This document shows, piece by piece, positions 23,561 through 34,631 of a stretch of DNA of 64,000 bases. Origin of the DNA: Malus domestica (lineage: Eukaryota; Streptophyta; Magnoliopsida; Rosales; Rosaceae). Numbering within the stretch: position 1 is the first letter of the stretch; each line of letters starts with the position of its first letter. Under the pieces are notes generated by a model. That model saw only the letters and a program-made list of their open reading frames with translations, was not told the origin of the DNA and searched no databases. The translations under genes and the position numbers were made by a program. The stretch spans positions 22,969,501 through 23,033,500 of the forward strand of contig NC_091665.1 of the NCBI RefSeq assembly GCF_042453785.1. The letters run 5' to 3'.

Positions 23561-23909
23561 AGTCCAAAATTGATAGGAAACTAACGGCGTGTTTGTGATT
23601 GCAGGGAAGAGGAATTCCCAGAAAATAGTTTTGCGCGGGCAAAGTTTGGGCTTTGAGAGTGAGCCGAAACTGGCAAGCGATTTGATGGAATCGGAGAAGG
23701 AATTTCCCGAGTTGAAACGGAACCTGTACCCGGATATCGAGCCGGACAGTTCTGGGTTTCTGAAGGTTTCGGACATCCACACAATGGGAGCAGTCTGGAA
23801 ATCCCGACGGCCTTCTTCGTCCTAATAAATGACGTAGTTTTTGCATTTGTTGTTCAAATTTAGAGTTTTTATTAGATACAATTTGATTTGTTGACTATAT
23901 AGTGTGATT

Positions 23910-24594
23910 TGTTGAGGAAAAACTAGAGCACACAACTTTAACATAAGTGTTGGAGAGATAACACAAGTAAACAAATTACTTGTATTATACACACAAAATA
24001 TTACAACATACAAACTTTCAAGAACACTCTTTAGAAGCTATGACACTCATTCTTTCTAGAGACATACTTTAGACCACTCACACTCCTCACAAGACTACTC
24101 TTACTTCTCACTCTCACTTAGCTCTCTCTTGATTCTTCTTTCTTCTCTTTTTTCTTGATTACGTAGCTCTCTCTTAATTCATTTCTCTAGTTTAGCACCT
24201 CACATATTTATAGTGGGAGGTTTGCCGACTTACACACTGCCACCGCCCTAAGCTTTGCATAATAGCCACACAATATTACAAGCTGCTAGAACTTTCTAGC
24301 TTAATATGCATGCACACTGACTTAACATGCAGATTTGAACTAGAAAAATCTAGTTCCATTTGCAGCTGGACAAAGTCTTCTAGAAGCTTCTGCCTTCCAA
24401 GCTTGCTACTGTATTTTCTAGAGTTATTTAGAATCCAAACACCAATTGGGCTGATGTTGATCTTCAACACGATTCTTCAGTTATTAGAGATTTCAAATTT
24501 GGGCTGATGTTGATCTACAACTGAGTATTTATAGGAAAGCTAAAAGTAACAAACTAACAGAAAGGTAAATTACAAGGATAACTTTCCTAACTAA
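23910..24594 (-). mobile_element. LTR-like sequence(s) between pseudogene exons
   Basis: Two TATA-like boxes on the minus strand (cctataaatac near 24528 and actataaatatg near 24210) lie in sequence that looks like one or two solo LTRs. One candidate runs from tgttgaggaaaaac (23910) to gacttaaca (24327), TG...CA on the minus strand. The phrase gggctgatgttgatc is repeated at 24448 and 24501. No convincing target duplication, so the edges are tentative. It separates two proline iminopeptidase exons. Confidence 0.35.
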
Positions 24595-24615
24595 CATTTG
24601 ACAGCTGTCTATTAA

Positions 24616-24795
<180 letters not shown>

Positions 24796-25486
24796 TGATA
24801 TATGAAATTATTTCGGTATTGCTAGAGAGGTGCGGGGAAAAGTACCCCACATGCTTGCTTGGTTGAAAACACGACATGGGATCTCATTAGTGACATTGAA
24901 AAGCTCAAGGAGCACCTGGAAATTCCGGAATGGCAAGTTAGTAGGTCGTTTCTAGCTCTTGGTAAAGAAAAACATGCTTCTTTCATATTTTCGATTCTAA
25001 CTACGAGAACTTTTCTTACTTTGTCATCCAGGTTTTTGGTGAGTCACGGGGTAGTACACTTGCCCTTGCATATGGCCAATCACAACATGATAAGGTGCAT
25101 AGTTTTTGTTGATTTACCATCAGTTCTTTTGCTTGGATCCCAAACTTATTCATAGAAGGTCATCTACACTTTCAAATTCTCTACCATATGATGGAGTTTT
25201 CTATTCTTTTGTCGTGCTTTTATAGGTTACTGGAATTGTTCTTAGAGGGATTTTTCTTTTAAGAAAGAAGGAGATTGATTGGTTTTATGAGGGTGGTGCT
25301 GCTGCCATATACCCCGACGGTATGCTACAATTCTTTGATGTCGGCATAGATCATATTATCTACCTTACGGATTGTTCTTGTAAATTTATAAGGATAGGTG
25401 TTTTGAAGTACATGTCCATAGTTTTTCAAAACCCCTTTGCATTGAATGACTACTGCACTGTTCTTACAATTTTATCAAACATATAA

Positions 25487-26389
25487 GGCCAAATTGGATA
25501 GATGATCATGTGATCATAAGGTATTCGGAAGATAGCCTTTGTGCTAAAAAAACTCAGATTTAAACCCCTGTGGTGTCCTCCGTTAGCAAATTTAGTCCAA
25601 AAGTGATTTTTCTATTAACTATCTGTTAATACATGGGTAAAATTGTACTTTGACATTTTTACCGGGATTTGGGGTTTTACTGGGATTTTGGTTTAAATGC
25701 TATCTGAGTTTTCAATTTCTAATATGTTAGAATTCTATTAAAGTTGGCAAGCAATAGGAATGGATTCTTGCTGTGTGGCTTTGAAACACACCCATTTGAG
25801 AAGACCAAGTGGTTTCTGCAGTGGTGGTTCTGGGTTTTTGGGGGAGAGGGTTAGAGGGAGTTTCAATAAAGGCTTTGGGCTAATTAGTTGAGAACTGACA
25901 AGAGGAAGGTGATACCTAGAGCTATTCTTGCTGTTCTTACCTCAAAAGATGTCGAGGCTGTCGTAAGTTAATCCTTTCTTACGTTCGATTGCCCATTTGA
26001 TAATTTTTGAGATGAATAAGTAATTTGTATGATCACTGCCATTTGTGTATGTTAATATTTGTTATTTCGTTAACTTTATATGTATGATGAATTATGAAAA
26101 ATGTTTTCTTAATCATGGGTTCGGTCTCAGACTCTGCAAATGCCATCGTTACCTAGGCGGAGAGTAGACCCAAAAAATGTAGCTTCAATTATATTAAGAC
26201 GAGGAAGAAGAAGGTGCACATGTCAAAGTACAATTTTACCCATGTAGTAATAGATAGTTAACGGAAAAATCACTTTAGGACTAAATTTGCTAACGAGTAA
26301 ACCACAGGGGTTTAAATCCGAGTTTTTTTAGCATAGGGGCTATCTTTCGAATACCTTATGACCACAAGGATCATTTATCCGATTTGGCC
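25487..26389. mobile_element. Pack-MULE with captured AGPase fragment
   Basis: The 903-bp element has terminal inverted repeats of about 170 bp (25487-25656 and 26220-26389) starting ggccaaattggatag / ggccaaatcggataa. A perfect 9-bp target duplication aacatataa flanks it (25478-25486 and 26390-26398). Long TIRs and a 9-bp duplication are the signature of Mutator-like elements. Between the TIRs is a host gene fragment (25760-26195) and no transposase, which defines a Pack-MULE. It sits in an intron of the proline iminopeptidase pseudogene. Confidence 0.9.
25760..26195 (+). pseudogene. ADP-glucose pyrophosphorylase large-subunit fragment
   Basis: From the ATG at 25760 the frame reads MDSCCVALK, then HTHLRRPSGFCSGGSGF, LGERVRGS and FNKGFG. 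Further on, in another frame, it reads ILAVLTSKDVEAV up to a gtaagt donor at 25964. After a tctcag acceptor (exon from 26131) it continues TLQMPSLPRRRVDPKNVASI. Plant AGPase large subunits begin with MDSCC.ALK, have LGER.RGSLN, and a ...PKNVA.IILGGGAG segment (from memory). Exon 1, intron 1 and the start of exon 2 are therefore present. A stop after GFGLIS and a frame change disable it. The nucleotide-binding GGGAG motif is lost. Confidence 0.7.
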
Positions 26390-26476
26390 AACATATAAAA
26401 AGTGCAATTGTGGAATTTCCATTATTAGCAAAGAATTTGTTGGAGGCTTGCATATCTGATGTAATGCTGTTAGAAG

Positions 26477-26719
26477 TATTAATATGAACAACCATGGATG
26501 ACTGAACTAAGGAGATGAGATAAGGCAGAGAGAGAAAGAGAAAGAGAGAGATTGTATATTGGAAGCTTCAGAAATATTACAAATGATATTCTACTAAAAT
26601 TGAACACATTACCACTTCTTATATAGCCACAAAGACTAATTACAACATTACCCTTCTACCTTAACTACCATTGGATCAACTAGATAATGCCATGTGGCAT
26701 TCTGTTATATTGGTTATTA
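26477..26719 (-). repeat. 3' LTR of the copia element
   Basis: Plus strand begins tattaatatgaac and ends ttggttatta. It is about 96% identical to its partner, with ten substitutions and no gaps. It abuts the polypurine tract on its inner side. Confidence 0.92.
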
Positions 26720-26756
26720 CTCCCCCCTCAAACTGAACAGCCAAGTGAAGTTTGAA

Positions 26757-28253
26757 TCAACCAGCCGAAAATTGATCGGAAATAGCAAGTGCAAGCTGTC
26801 GGCAGTGCTTGACAAACACAAGACTATGCAATCCTTTTGTGAACACATCTGCCACCTGATCCGCAGTAGGTATATAATGGACAATCAAATCACCTCGTTG
26901 CACTTTTTCTCGAACAAAGTGATAATCGGTATCAAGATGTTTGATCTTGGAGTGAAAAACAGGATTCGAGCTTAAAGTCAAGGCACTGAGGTTATCACAG
27001 TGAAGTAATTGAGGGACCAAGATTCACTGATGCATATCTTTGAGGAGAGCCCGAATCCAAAACAAATCTGCTGTAGAATGTGCTAGAGCTTTGTATTCAG
27101 CCTCGGTGGAACTACGAGAAACTGTTGACTGCTTCTTAGATTGCCATGAGATTGGGTTATCTCTTAAGTAAATCACAAACCCAGTTATAGACCTTCGGGT
27201 ATTTATATCTGCTGCCCAATCTGAATCTGAATAGGCAAGTAGATTGAAATCCAAGCTCTATTTGTAGTGCAGACCATAGTCAAGTGTTCCTTTCAGGTAT
27301 CTCAAGATTTTTTTAACCAGGTGCATGTGAAGATCCGTTGGGGAAGTCATAAGCTGACAGACCATGTTAACAGCATGAGCAAGATCTGGCCGAGTAAAGG
27401 TCAAATACTGAAGAGCCCCTACTAGGTTTCGATAATGACTTGGATCAGAGAGAGCAGTGCCTTCTTGTTCAAGTAGCTGGGCATGTGGTTTTGACGGTGT
27501 AGATGTGGGCTTACATGTCTCCATTGTCGCCTTCTTTAGTAAATCCTTAGCATATTTAGATTGACTTATAAATAGTGACCCATCATCCTTATACTGAATA
27601 TGCAAGCCTAAGAAGAAAGATAATCTGCCCATATCCTTGAGATCAAACACTTCTGCAAGATCAGTGATTACTGGTTGAATTTTTGTAGGATTGGAGCCAG
27701 TGAGAATGATGTCGTCTACATAAAGTAATAGAAGAATAATATCACCTTCATCGACTTTAACAAATAAACTTGTGTCCGAAAGAGAAGTTGTGAAACCAAA
27801 AGATGGAAGATAACTCGTAAACTTTGAGTTTCAGGCTCTCGGGGCTTGCTTTAAGCCATAAAGAGACTTAATGAGTTTACACACATGATTTGGAGAAGAA
27901 TGATCCACAAAGCCTTGAGGCTGCTGCATATAATCCTCTTCCTCGAGATCACCATGCAAAAAGGCATTTTTAATGTCTAGTTGTCGCAGATTCTAGCCAT
28001 ATTGTGCAGCTAAGACAAGAATAAGCCTTACAATGGTGTGTCTTACCACTGGACTGAAGGTTTCTGAGTAATCCAACCCTTGTTCTTGAGTGTAACCCTG
28101 AGCAACTAACCTAGCTTTATACCTTGATATTGACCCATCTGGATTTTTCTTGATTTTATAGACCCATTTACTGCCTACAATGGTTCTGTTAGATGGCGGA
28201 GGAACTAGAATCCAAGTACCTTGAGCCTTTAAAGCATCATACTCTTCTTGCAT
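26757..28253 (-). pseudogene. Copia reverse transcriptase/RNase H, broken
   Basis: The minus strand reads, in pieces, GSKWVYKIKKNPDGSI and RYKARLVAQGYTQ of reverse transcriptase (28253-27993). The YVDDIILTGSN active-site region is near 27710-27740. LYGLKQ-like and FDLKDMGRLSFFLGL follow, then RNase H with AYSDSDWAADINTRRSITG, SSTEAEYKALA and TADQVADVFTKGL (to 26757). In-frame stops at about 27021, 27255 and 27990 and a frame break near 27700-27850 separate the blocks. The YVDD motif is intact, but no continuous polyprotein exists. Confidence 0.8.
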
Positions 28254-28463
28254 AGCTTTTTGCCACTCAGATTTACAAGATGCTATCCTAAAATTCTTAG
28301 GTTCTTCTATTTCTGATATATCTGCTAAGAACGAAAAACCAGCAAAGCATGCACCAGTAGTTGGACCAAAAACAGAATTATCAGAACCTGAGTCCAGAAT
28401 TTGTAATGAACTTAACTCAGGTAGCTCTACAAGATAAGCTTCATAATTCTTTCTTGAGACAGC

Positions 28464-30713
28464 TCATGTTTGTAATCTAGTTTGAATCCCATGATGTGGT
28501 GGTTGTTGTACAGGTAAGACAGGTGAACCAGAATGAGATGAGCTGTCAGAAAGAGGGAATATTACCTGTAGTTGAGTAGGATCGAGGACAGGTTGCAAAA
28601 GAGGTTGATGTGGTGTATCACTAGCTGAAGAGTTGGAAGTACCAGGTGTTGATGCTGATGAAAATGCATGGCTTTGATGCTGTGGAGAAGTACTAACAGA
28701 TCCTGATGTCCCAACAGGATGAAGAACTGGTGACTGACCATGCTTAGATTGATTCCTTGTAGCACTTAGGGGAATAGGAAATGGCAGAATCACAGAACTA
28801 GTGTTATCAGTTGACTTAACTGAAATATCACCACTGTGAGAGGACTTTAACTTTGCAGGAAAAATGGATTCTTAAAAAATGACATGCCTTGATATAATAC
28901 ACTTCTTGGACTGTTGATCATAACAGATAATGCCCTTATACCTCATTGCATAGCCTAAGAAAATACACATTTTGGATTTAAACTGCAATTTATGACTGTT
29001 GTAAGGTTTTATCCAAGGAAACACAGCAAATCCAAATATTCTCAAAGACTGCTACTCAGGCAACTTGTTGTATAACAGCAAATAAGGAGAACTAAAGGAC
29101 AAAGTCTTACAAGGCATTTTATTAATCAGAAATACTGCATGTGCACAAGCAAAGTACCAAAACTCACTACTTAAACCAGAAGCACTTAGTAAAGTGAGAG
29201 CAGTGTCCACCACATGCCTATGTTTCCTCTCAGAAATCCCATTCTGTTGAGGAGTGTAAGGACAGGAAATGAACTGCATAATACCTTTTTCAGCCAAGAA
29301 AGATGTAAACCTCTTGCTAGTATATTCACCTCCACCATTTGTTTGCAACCGTTTAATTATCATTCCAAACTGGGTGCAAATGAAAGTATAAAACTTGACA
29401 AAAATTGCATATACATCAGATTTGTTGCACATGGGAAATATCCAAGTAAATCTTGTATATTCATCAACAAACAGTACATAGTATCTAAAACCTTCCACAT
29501 AATTTACAGGAGTTGGACCCCAAACATCAATATGAACTTTCTCAAAAGGAACCACACATCTGTTATTTCTAACCGAAAAAGGTACCCTAGACATTTTTCC
29601 CTGAATACAAGAAATACAAGTAGCACATGTATTATCTAACTTGTGTACAACTTTAGACTGTCTTAACATTGCTGCCATTGTATCATGTGCTGGATGTCCC
29701 AATCTTTGATGCCAAATATCTAATTTCACCATTTTCCCTAAGTAAGCCACTGGATCTCTTGTAATAGATTCTAGCATTCCAGAAACTTTAACCACCGGAA
29801 TCTGAAACAACTCTTCTGGTTTACTCCTTCCGTGATACACCACCTCCCTTGTCTTCTTGTCCTGCACCCTTGTCTTCTTGTCCTGCACAAAAAATTCACA
29901 CTCATCACATATAAACCAACTATTATTATCTACACATAATTGTTTCACTAAAAGAAGATTTCTGGCAATATTTGGAACATGAAGAACTTTACTGAGAACA
30001 AGAGAACGATCAACAATATGAATGGTAGTGGAGCCAATATGTGTAATTGGTAGACTTGAACCATTACCAATGGTTATATTATCAGAACCTTGATAAGAAG
30101 CCACTTGATTTAATGCATTTATATCTGCAATCATGTGGTGTGAAGCACCCGAGTCCACAATCCACGAATCTGGAGGAAGGACCTGGGATGTTTGCTGTGC
30201 ATTCATGGCAGATAGGGAAGATAGAGGTGGCTGACCTTGATATGTGTAATTGGCTCTATGAAAACAGTCAAGAGCAGAATGTCTTCTTTTTCCATATATC
30301 TGACATTCCATAATAAAACCAGTTGTTGTATTACCCGTATTTCTGTGAAAATAGTTCATTGCAGTATGACCTCGTTTATTGCAGATTTGACACTCAATGA
30401 CAACATTTGGTCTAGCTTCTATATTGCCTGACCACGATCCAGTAACATTCTGAGCTTGTCTTGACCCGGAAGAGTAATGACCATTTCCACTATGAAACCC
30501 TCGGCCTCTGAAATTGTTACCAGTTCTATAGTTGTTGATATTATTCCTGTATTGACCACCATTGCCATTGCCAGACTTGTAACCCCCATTGTAGTTTTGA
30601 GTACTGAACCCTTGCTGCTGACCAGAATTAGATTGAGCTACAAGACCATATCCATAAGATTGATCATGATGCCCTGGAGGAAATGTATTAGAACCAAACA
30701 TCTGAGGCTTCAC
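28464..30713 (-). pseudogene. Copia gag end, protease and integrase
   Basis: A long open frame (30713-29052) starts in the glycine/asparagine-rich end of gag. It has two zinc-knuckle motifs, CQICNKRGHTAMNY and CQIYGKRRHSALDC, each with one cysteine replaced by tyrosine. The protease motif IVDSGASHHM follows, then a GAG-pre-integrase domain (HQRLGHPA) and the integrase core. Of the D,D-35-E triad, the first Asp (HIDVWGP) and the Glu (SERKHR) are present, but the second position reads TNGGGEY where copia integrases have an Asp (usually DGGGE). A serine/proline-rich linker continues at 28793-28464 after a stop. Integrase activity would be lost. Confidence 0.8.
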
Positions 30714-30743
30714 ACCATGGTGATGAGCATTATTGAATGCACC

Positions 30744-31552
30744 CTATGGTTGCTGAATAATCATGCCGCCTGTAGTAGCAGGTATATGAGCATGATGTTG
30801 AGAATTGGACGAAGATGCACCACTCGAAGATCCACTTCCATACATGACAGATCCCAAATTAGTATTCTGACCAGAGTGAGAACCCTGAACATAAAAAGCA
30901 GCCATGTTCTGAGATAGCAGATTCATTTATCCTTCAATCTCTTTTCAGTTCCAAGTAATTGTGCACGAAATTCCCGTAAGGTAATGGAAGATTCCCGTGC
31001 CAAGATAATAGTGTGAATAACACCATATTCCTTAGGTAAACCTGCCAACCCAGCAATGATAATATCATTGTCAGAAAATGTCTCTCCTGCAGCCATTAAC
31101 TGATCTCTAATATTCTTCAAACACAACAAGTATTTATCAATGCTATCTGCCCCCTTTTGAATCGTATGCAACTCAGTTTTCAAATGGTTAACCCTAGACT
31201 TCGAAACAGAAGCATAACGTTCAACAAGATTCGACCATGCTTCAAAGGCAGCCCTGCACCCCAAGACATATTCCATTGCCTCATCTGTTAGTGTAGCAAG
31301 TAGCAGACTAATAAGGGCCATATCAGTAGACTCATAATCAAGAAACTCTGTGGTAATGTCCCTTGTAATACCAGCCTCTGAACTGATTGCATACTTTGAT
31401 GGGCAACCAATCATACCATCAAAATGACCAAATAATTTGTACCCTTTAAGAACCGACTAAAACTGAAAGGCCCATTTAGCAAAATTATCATCTCTAAGTT
31501 TTATAGTCAACATACCCAACAAATTCTCAATCTTGAATGAAGAAGACGCCAT
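30744..31552 (-). pseudogene. Copia gag (UBN2-type), one stop
   Basis: Starts at the ATG at 31552 (MASSSFKIENLLGMLTIKL). An in-frame TAG after KWAFQF breaks it, and the frame reopens as FGHFDGMIGCPSK. The UBN2-type gag body follows to about 30923: AFEAWSNLVERYASVSKSR, LKTELHTIQKGADSIDKYL and IIAGLAGLPKEY. A stop near 30920 is followed by a Ser/Gly/His-rich stretch to 30744. This is the capsid-like structural protein of copia elements. Confidence 0.78.
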
Positions 31553-32109
31553 TGAAAAAGATTCAATCAATCAGAACTCTAAGTAAAAATTACCAAACAA
31601 GGAGACTAACACTCGACGAATACACCATAGACTTCCAAGATTCACAGAACAACACTCAAATAAGGAGAATGAAACTCCAAATCACAACACAAATCGCACA
31701 CTTCGACTAGAGACACTAAATCAGGAGATTAACACTCCAAAACACAACACAGGAGACTGAAACTCCAAGATTCATAGAAAGAATGACACTTTCTTCGTTA
31801 AATCGATAAGTCCTAGAGAATGATACTCCAAGAACCAATACAGAAAGAATGATAATTGCAGAAATCAACATATCACAATTATACCAAAAAACCCCAAATA
31901 TTCGCTTCAATTAAATTTCAACAAATTGAACCAAAACACCAAACACCACAGCTCCAAGAAAGAAACAAAGGCACCTGATTCGCTCCAGATTTCCAAGAAC
32001 GCCGCTCCAGATTACCAAACGCCCAATCTTCGAGCACCCAATCTTCAAGACAGCACCCAAACCAGCGGAAGTCTTCACCAGAATCGAGAGTGGCGACGAG
32101 CCAATCCCG

Positions 32110-32121
32110 ACTCTGATACCA
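32110..32121 (-). other. Primer-binding site of the copia element
   Basis: The minus strand reads TGGTATCAGAGT, complementary to the 3' end of initiator tRNA-Met. It abuts the LTR at 32122 with no spacer, which fixes the LTR inner edge. Confidence 0.9.
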
Positions 32122-32364
32122 TATTAATAGGAACAACAATGGATAACTGAACTAAGGAGATGAGAGAAGGCAGATAGAGAAAGAGAAAGAGAGAGATTGT
32201 ATATTGGAAGCTTCAGAAATATTACAAATGATATTTTACTAAAACTGAACACATTACCACTTCTTATATAGCCACAAAGATTAATTACAACATTACCCTT
32301 CTACCTTAACTACCATTGGATCAACTAGATAATGCCATGTGGCATTATGTTATATTGGCTATTA
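32122..32364 (-). repeat. 5' LTR of the copia element
   Basis: Plus strand begins tattaatagg and ends ttggctatta, followed by the target duplication agaag. On the minus strand it begins TAATAG and ends TTAATA, a non-canonical TA...TA pair. It contains a TATA-like tatataag region (minus) near 32275. Confidence 0.92.
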
Positions 32365-32730
32365 AGAAGTTGATAGAACTTGTAAATGATTCCTTGTTTT
32401 ACAAATCATCAACAAAGAAGGTTTTTTTTTTTCCTGGTAACTTTGCTTGATAAATTCATGCATACTATAATATGAGCTTGGTTTTGGCATGTCTATTAGT
32501 TTTATAGCGGCTGATTGCTTCTGATATTTCAAAATCCAGCGTGGGAGCCGTTTCGAGATCTTATTCCAGAAAACGAGAGGGACTGTTTTGTTGGTGCATA
32601 CAAAAAGAGATTAAACTCGGATGATCAGGAAATACAAGACAGACTTGCCTGGCCTTGGCCATAAGTTGTCTTCTTGGTGGGTGGACCACAGCGATGGTGG
32701 TGGAGCTAAACGGATTGAGGAAGGAGGTTA

Positions 32731-32826
32731 AAGGTCGTACCCAGTGCACAAGGCTCCCACTTTACACAGGGTCTGGGAGAGGTAAATGTAGGCTAGCCTT
32801 ACCCCCATTTATGGAGAGGCTGCTCA
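32731..32826 (-). mobile_element. Au-type SINE, 5'-truncated
   Basis: The minus strand reads gagcagcctctccataaatg, then gggggtaaggctagcc, tctcccagaccctg and gccttgtgcactgggtacga. This is the 3' body of the widespread plant Au SINE as I remember it. The tRNA-related head with A and B boxes is absent, as in a 5'-truncated copy. It occupies the place where proline iminopeptidase exons are missing. Confidence 0.7.
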
Positions 32827-34372
32827 CCAAATTATGACACTAAATACATGTAACATTCTTCAAGTTTTCTTGTCAAAATAATCAAAGATTATACAAAGAG
32901 CACATTTATACTTCGAAGTGAGTTTTGCCATGCTAAACAATTTAGACATTCCTTTAAAATAAGAACTGAAGCCTTCTTCTTTGGTCCTTCCTCGGCTGAA
33001 GCAGTCTCTGCTGCCATGCCCTTCCCCAGCTGCTGGGTGGGCAAAAACCGGCTAGTAGGAGGAAATTTCGATGTTTGGTGCCCACCCTTGCCATACTATG
33101 GATCTGCCACTGCCCGTGAACAGGTGGTTTGTCATTAGAGTGTTATAACCTTAGATAACCAGAAAGCTTTCATTTTTGTTTTACTCAACTCTTTGCAAAC
33201 AATAAAGGGATCCTCGAATTGAAACGATTTATCCTTTCTTTTCTACTCTATTACGATAAATGTGTTTAACGGTAGTTCCACATCTAGTAAAGTCATTCCT
33301 TCAAACATGTGCTTTTGTGTGCCTGGAAGTTTCATTGTGAATCTGATATATTTCGAGTTGAAATAACTAAACTACTGACTTTACAGGGAAGATATGATAT
33401 GTGTTGCCCCATGATGTCAGCTTGGGATCTTCATAAAGCATGGCCAGAAGCTGATTTCAAGGTAAATAGGCCATTCATCGCTGTGAAATGGTTACGGCTT
33501 TACATACCAAACATGTTGATTTTTGTTTATCACTTGGCTATGCTATTCCATCCCGCTGGTATAAAACTTATATCTACACGAGAAGAGAACATACTATAGT
33601 TTTGAGTCAATCCATTGTAAGTATTGGTCACGTCGTTTACCAATAAAGCCACTGTAATATATATGAACTGTGTAAGATGCATAGCATCCTGCATCATGTG
33701 TACCGTTAATTGCACTCACCTTAATTGCAGTAGTCTTTCCATCTTTCTGCTATATATTATCACCGAATCATTTTGCTCTTAACAGGTTATTCCAGATGCA
33801 GGACATTCTGCTAATGAACCAGGAATAGCTGCAGAACTTGTGGCTGCAACTGAGAAGCTGAAACACATAAAGAAAGGACAATGGGAAGACATTCAAAAAT
33901 TCGTACCAGAGAATAAGCAACAGTCTTCCCGTTTGGGTGCAGACTCCAGTGAGAAACCGTGCATGCATGTCTCAAGAGTTCATACATCCACAAAGAAGCA
34001 GTTTGCAAACAAGTCGGTTCCAGTTCAATGCACATAATTGCGTGGAAGTATTGGACTGTTCTATTAAACTGTGTAGCGTTCCCCTAGGATTTGGGTACCC
34101 CAAAACCGGAAACCCTTAGTTCCCTAAGCGGGGAATTGGATGGGGGCCGTCGAGTACGTAAACATTCTACTGATTGATATACCCCTACTTTGAGGCAGAG
34201 AGGGGAGCCAATGAATAGTGAATGGAAAATGTTGTTTTTCAAATTAGAAAATTGGAAAGGATATCAATTCTCTCTCTTCTTATTTCAAGAAAATTTAGTG
34301 CCAACAAATAATGAAGAAAGACAAGTTCCTCGAACCGTCGAGGTTCTCTAAATATTATCTTTTAAATGAATA

Positions 34373-34522
34373 AATACAATTCAATCCTCTCATTTTTCAT
34401 TGACTGACAAGCACACTGCCCCTGCCCCTCAAATGAATACAATTCAATCCTCTCATTTTTCATTGACTGACAAGTACACTGCCTCTGCCCTTCAAATGAA
34501 TACAATTCAATCCTCTCATGAT
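34373..34522. repeat. 63-bp tandem repeat, about 2.3 copies
   Basis: The unit begins aatacaattcaatcctctca and repeats at 34373, 34436 and 34499 with few differences. The third copy is cut after about 22 bp. It lies just downstream of the stop codon of the minus-strand gene ending at 34632 and may be within its 3' untranslated region. Confidence 0.9.
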
Positions 34523-34631
34523 CAAACAATTCCCAAAACCCTAACACAACCAGAATACATTCAAGCAAAGCAAGCAAATACAATTCAATGATGTTATTGA
34601 ACAAACAACAATTCATCACACAACACAAGGC

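Larger units (their letters stand above)
26477..32364 (-). mobile_element. Full-length Ty1/copia retrotransposon
   Basis: A 5888-bp element reading right to left, flanked by the perfect 5-bp target duplication agaag (26472-26476 and 32365-32369). Two LTRs of 243 bp (26477-26719 and 32122-32364) differ at ten positions by my count. The primer-binding site TGGTATCAGAGT (minus strand, 32110-32121) directly abuts the 5' LTR and is complementary to initiator tRNA-Met. A polypurine tract (gaggggggag, 26720-26729) abuts the 3' LTR. Domain order is gag, protease, integrase, reverse transcriptase, RNase H, as in copia. Several stops make it defective. The LTR ends are TA...TA instead of TG...CA. It is inserted in an intron of the proline iminopeptidase pseudogene. 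Confidence 0.93.
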
